From NCBI GenBank assembly GCA_002919265.1, contig PKEY01000056.1, positions 1 to 50,693 of the forward strand: a stretch of DNA of 50,693 nt. The letters are read 5' to 3'. Below, piece after piece: positions 49,224 to 50,693 of the stretch (the first letter of the stretch is position 1; the number at the start of each line of letters is the position of its first letter). This stretch comes from Hyphomicrobiaceae bacterium (lineage in GTDB: Bacteria > Pseudomonadota > Alphaproteobacteria > Rhizobiales > Hyphomicrobiaceae). The position numbers were made by a program, and so were the translations under genes. The notes under the pieces were generated by a model. That model searched no databases and had not been told where the DNA came from. It worked only from the letters and a program-made list of their open reading frames with translations.

Positions 49224-50660
49224 TCAACGCGGCAGATCCGTGCGACCCATCAGAGCTTTGTCGATGGCGTGCGCGGCTTGCCGGCCTTCGCGGATCGCCC
49301 AGACCACAAGCGATTGGCCGCGGCGCATGTCTCCGGCCACGAACAGCCGTTTGCTGCCCTTGACGCGGTAGTCACGGTCATCGGCATCGACGCCTTTGAA
49401 CCGGCCACGTGGCACAACTTCCAGGCCAAGCTCCTTGATCACATCGTTTTCGACCGGCCCGGCGAAGCCCATGGCCAGCAGCACCAGATCCGCCGGCATT
49501 TCGCCTTCGGTGCCGGGAATAGGCTTGAGCTTTTCATCGACGCGCACGTAGTGGAGCTTTTCCACCTTTCCGTTCCTGCCGGAAAAGCCCGTTGTCGAGA
49601 TCGAGTACTCTATCTTCGCGCCTTCAGCCTGGCTGGTCGAAATGCGCAGCTTGATTGGCCAGTGCGGCCAGGTGAGGTCCTTGTTCTCCTTCTCCGGCGG
49701 CTTGGGCATGATCTCCAGCTGGGTCACGGACTTCGCACCCTGCCGGATGGACGTGCCGATGCAGTCGGAGCCGGTATCGCCGCCGCCGATAACGACGACG
49801 TGCTTGTCCTTGGCGGTGATCTCCTTGACGTTGCCAAGGGTCTCGCCTGAGACGCGCCGGTTCTGCTGAGGCAGGAACTCCATGGCGAAATGGATGCCAT
49901 CGAGGTCGCGTCCTGGCGCGTTGGCGAAGAAGTCGAACGGCTGTTCCGAGCCGCCGGTGAGCAGCACGGCATCGAACTCGGCCTCGAGCTGCTTTGCGGA
50001 AACATCGGCCCCCACGCGCACGCCACAGTGGAAAACGACTCCCTCGGCCTCCATCTGCTTCACGCGCCGCTCGATGATGTGCTTTTCAAGTTTGAAGTCA
50101 GGAATGCCGTACCGCAGCAGGCCGCCCGGCTTGGCGTTCTTTTCGTAGACATGCACCTCGTGACCCGCCCGGGCGAGCTGTTGGGCGGCGGCAAGGCCGG
50201 CGGGTCCCGAGCCAACGATCGCAACACGCTTGCCCGTCTTGCGCTCCGGCGGCTGGGGAATAATCCAGCCTTCCTCGAAGGCCCGGTCCGCAATGGAGCA
50301 CTCGATGGTCTTTATGGTGACTGGCCTGTCATCGATATTGAGGGTGCAGGATGCCTCGCACGGCGCCGGGCAAACGCGGCCCGTGATCTCCGGAAAATTG
50401 TTGGTCGAGTGCAGATTGAGTGCCGCGGTCCTCCAGTCGCCCCGGTAAACGAGGTCATTCCAGTCCGGGATCTGGTTATTTATCGGGCATCCGTTGTGGC
50501 AGTACGGGATGCCACAATCCATGCACCGCGCAGCTTGTGTGCGCACCTCGTTCTCTGACAGCGGAACGACGAACTCCCGCCAGTGCTTCACACGCGTCTC
50601 GACGGGCTCATAGCCGCGGTCGACGCGCTCGAACTCCAAGAAGCCGGTGACCTTCCCCAT
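49224..50660 (-). CDS. gltD: Glutamate synthase (NADPH) small subunit
   Basis: GltD passes electrons from NADPH to the GltB subunit in glutamate synthesis. The 478-residue protein has the N-terminal iron-sulfur cysteines in [16 protein letters not shown] and CPAPCEASC, the FAD-binding motif [18 protein letters not shown] (about 149-166), and the NADPH-binding [15 protein letters not shown]. Further signatures are [15 protein letters not shown] and the C-terminal [21 protein letters not shown]. The start ATG is 34 bases from the window edge; gltB is presumably upstream, outside the window. Confidence 0.96.
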   Translation of the reverse strand: MGKVTGFLEFERVDRGYEPVETRVKHWREFVVPLSENEVRTQAARCMDCGIPYCHNGCPINNQIPDWNDLVYRGDWRTAALNLHSTNNFPEITGRVCPAPCEASCTLNIDDRPVTIKTIECSIADRAFEEGWIIPQPPERKTGKRVAIVGSGPAGLAAAQQLARAGHEVHVYEKNAKPGGLLRYGIPDFKLEKHIIERRVKQMEAEGVVFHCGVRVGADVSAKQLEAEFDAVLLTGGSEQPFDFFANAPGRDLDGIHFAMEFLPQQNRRVSGETLGNVKEITAKDKHVVVIGGGDTGSDCIGTSIRQGAKSVTQLEIMPKPPEKENKDLTWPHWPIKLRISTSQAEGAKIEYSISTTGFSGRNGKVEKLHYVRVDEKLKPIPGTEGEMPADLVLLAMGFAGPVENDVIKELGLEVVPRGRFKGVDADDRDYRVKGSKRLFVAGDMRRGQSLVVWAIREGRQAAHAIDKALMGRTDLPR

Positions 50661-50693
50661 CTGAGTTTCCTGAAATCAATTTGCGTCCGAGGC

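Noticed and set aside
1..50693. CRISPR arrays, insertion sequences, rRNA genes
   Set aside because: No regularly spaced repeats, transposase-like ORFs with terminal repeats, or rRNA sequences were recognised on either strand.

Overview
The window is a chromosomal segment of an alphaproteobacterium, most likely of the order Hyphomicrobiales (Rhizobiales); the genus cannot be fixed from the sequence. Supporting signs are the trpA-accD-folC order, an AccD with a degenerate zinc ribbon, a FeuP/FeuQ-like two-component pair, an Omp25/Omp31-type porin, an HWE-family histidine kinase, and promoters of the alphaproteobacterial EcfG (general stress response) type.

Layout. 1-3031: end of trpA, then accD and folC (housekeeping). 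3032-3240: a leader with a good promoter followed at once by an intrinsic terminator. 3241-17343: a complete gene transfer agent (GTA) structural cluster in the order of the Rhodobacter capsulatus RcGTA (small terminase, large terminase, portal, prohead protease, major capsid, connector, head closure, a short gp10-like remnant, tail terminator, major tail protein, two tail chaperones, short tape measure, distal tail, hub, NlpC/P60 peptidase, giant tail-tip protein). No integrase, repressor or replication gene accompanies it. 17400-18695: a lysis gene joining a CHAP/NlpC-like amidase domain, a GH108 muramidase and a holin-like membrane tail; an in-frame internal start with its own ribosome binding site could make the holin alone. 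18908-20951: FeuPQ-like response regulator and sensor kinase, then hemF (convergent). 21998-23368: a decaying ABC exporter, with an intact ATPase and a clearly broken HlyD-type adaptor. 23901-26899: outer-membrane porin, mgtE with a hairpin-rich 5' leader, and a universal stress protein. 27015-32503: a Sel1-like membrane protein, NnrU, and a yfgM-bamB-der envelope operon.

32485-37563: an AI-2E-family transporter with a large cytosolic extension and, divergent from it, an HWE sensor kinase. Their shared 660-bp intergenic region holds two perfect EcfG-type promoters (GGAAC-N16-CGTT), one facing each gene, so both probably belong to the general stress regulon. 37745-50660: a small orphan protein, a rhodanese, a lipoprotein, LemA plus an M48 protease, a Tat-type dienelactone hydrolase, a DMT transporter, galU/galE, two tandem lytic transglycosylases followed by a DUF459 protein that has lost its SGNH catalytic residues, an AAC(6')-like acetyltransferase, and gltD.

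The most interesting elements are the GTA cluster with its terminator-guarded promoter and attached lysis gene, the divergent EcfG promoter pair, the structured mgtE leader, the apparently dead SGNH protein beside peptidoglycan lyases, and the small gp10-like ORF inside the GTA cluster.
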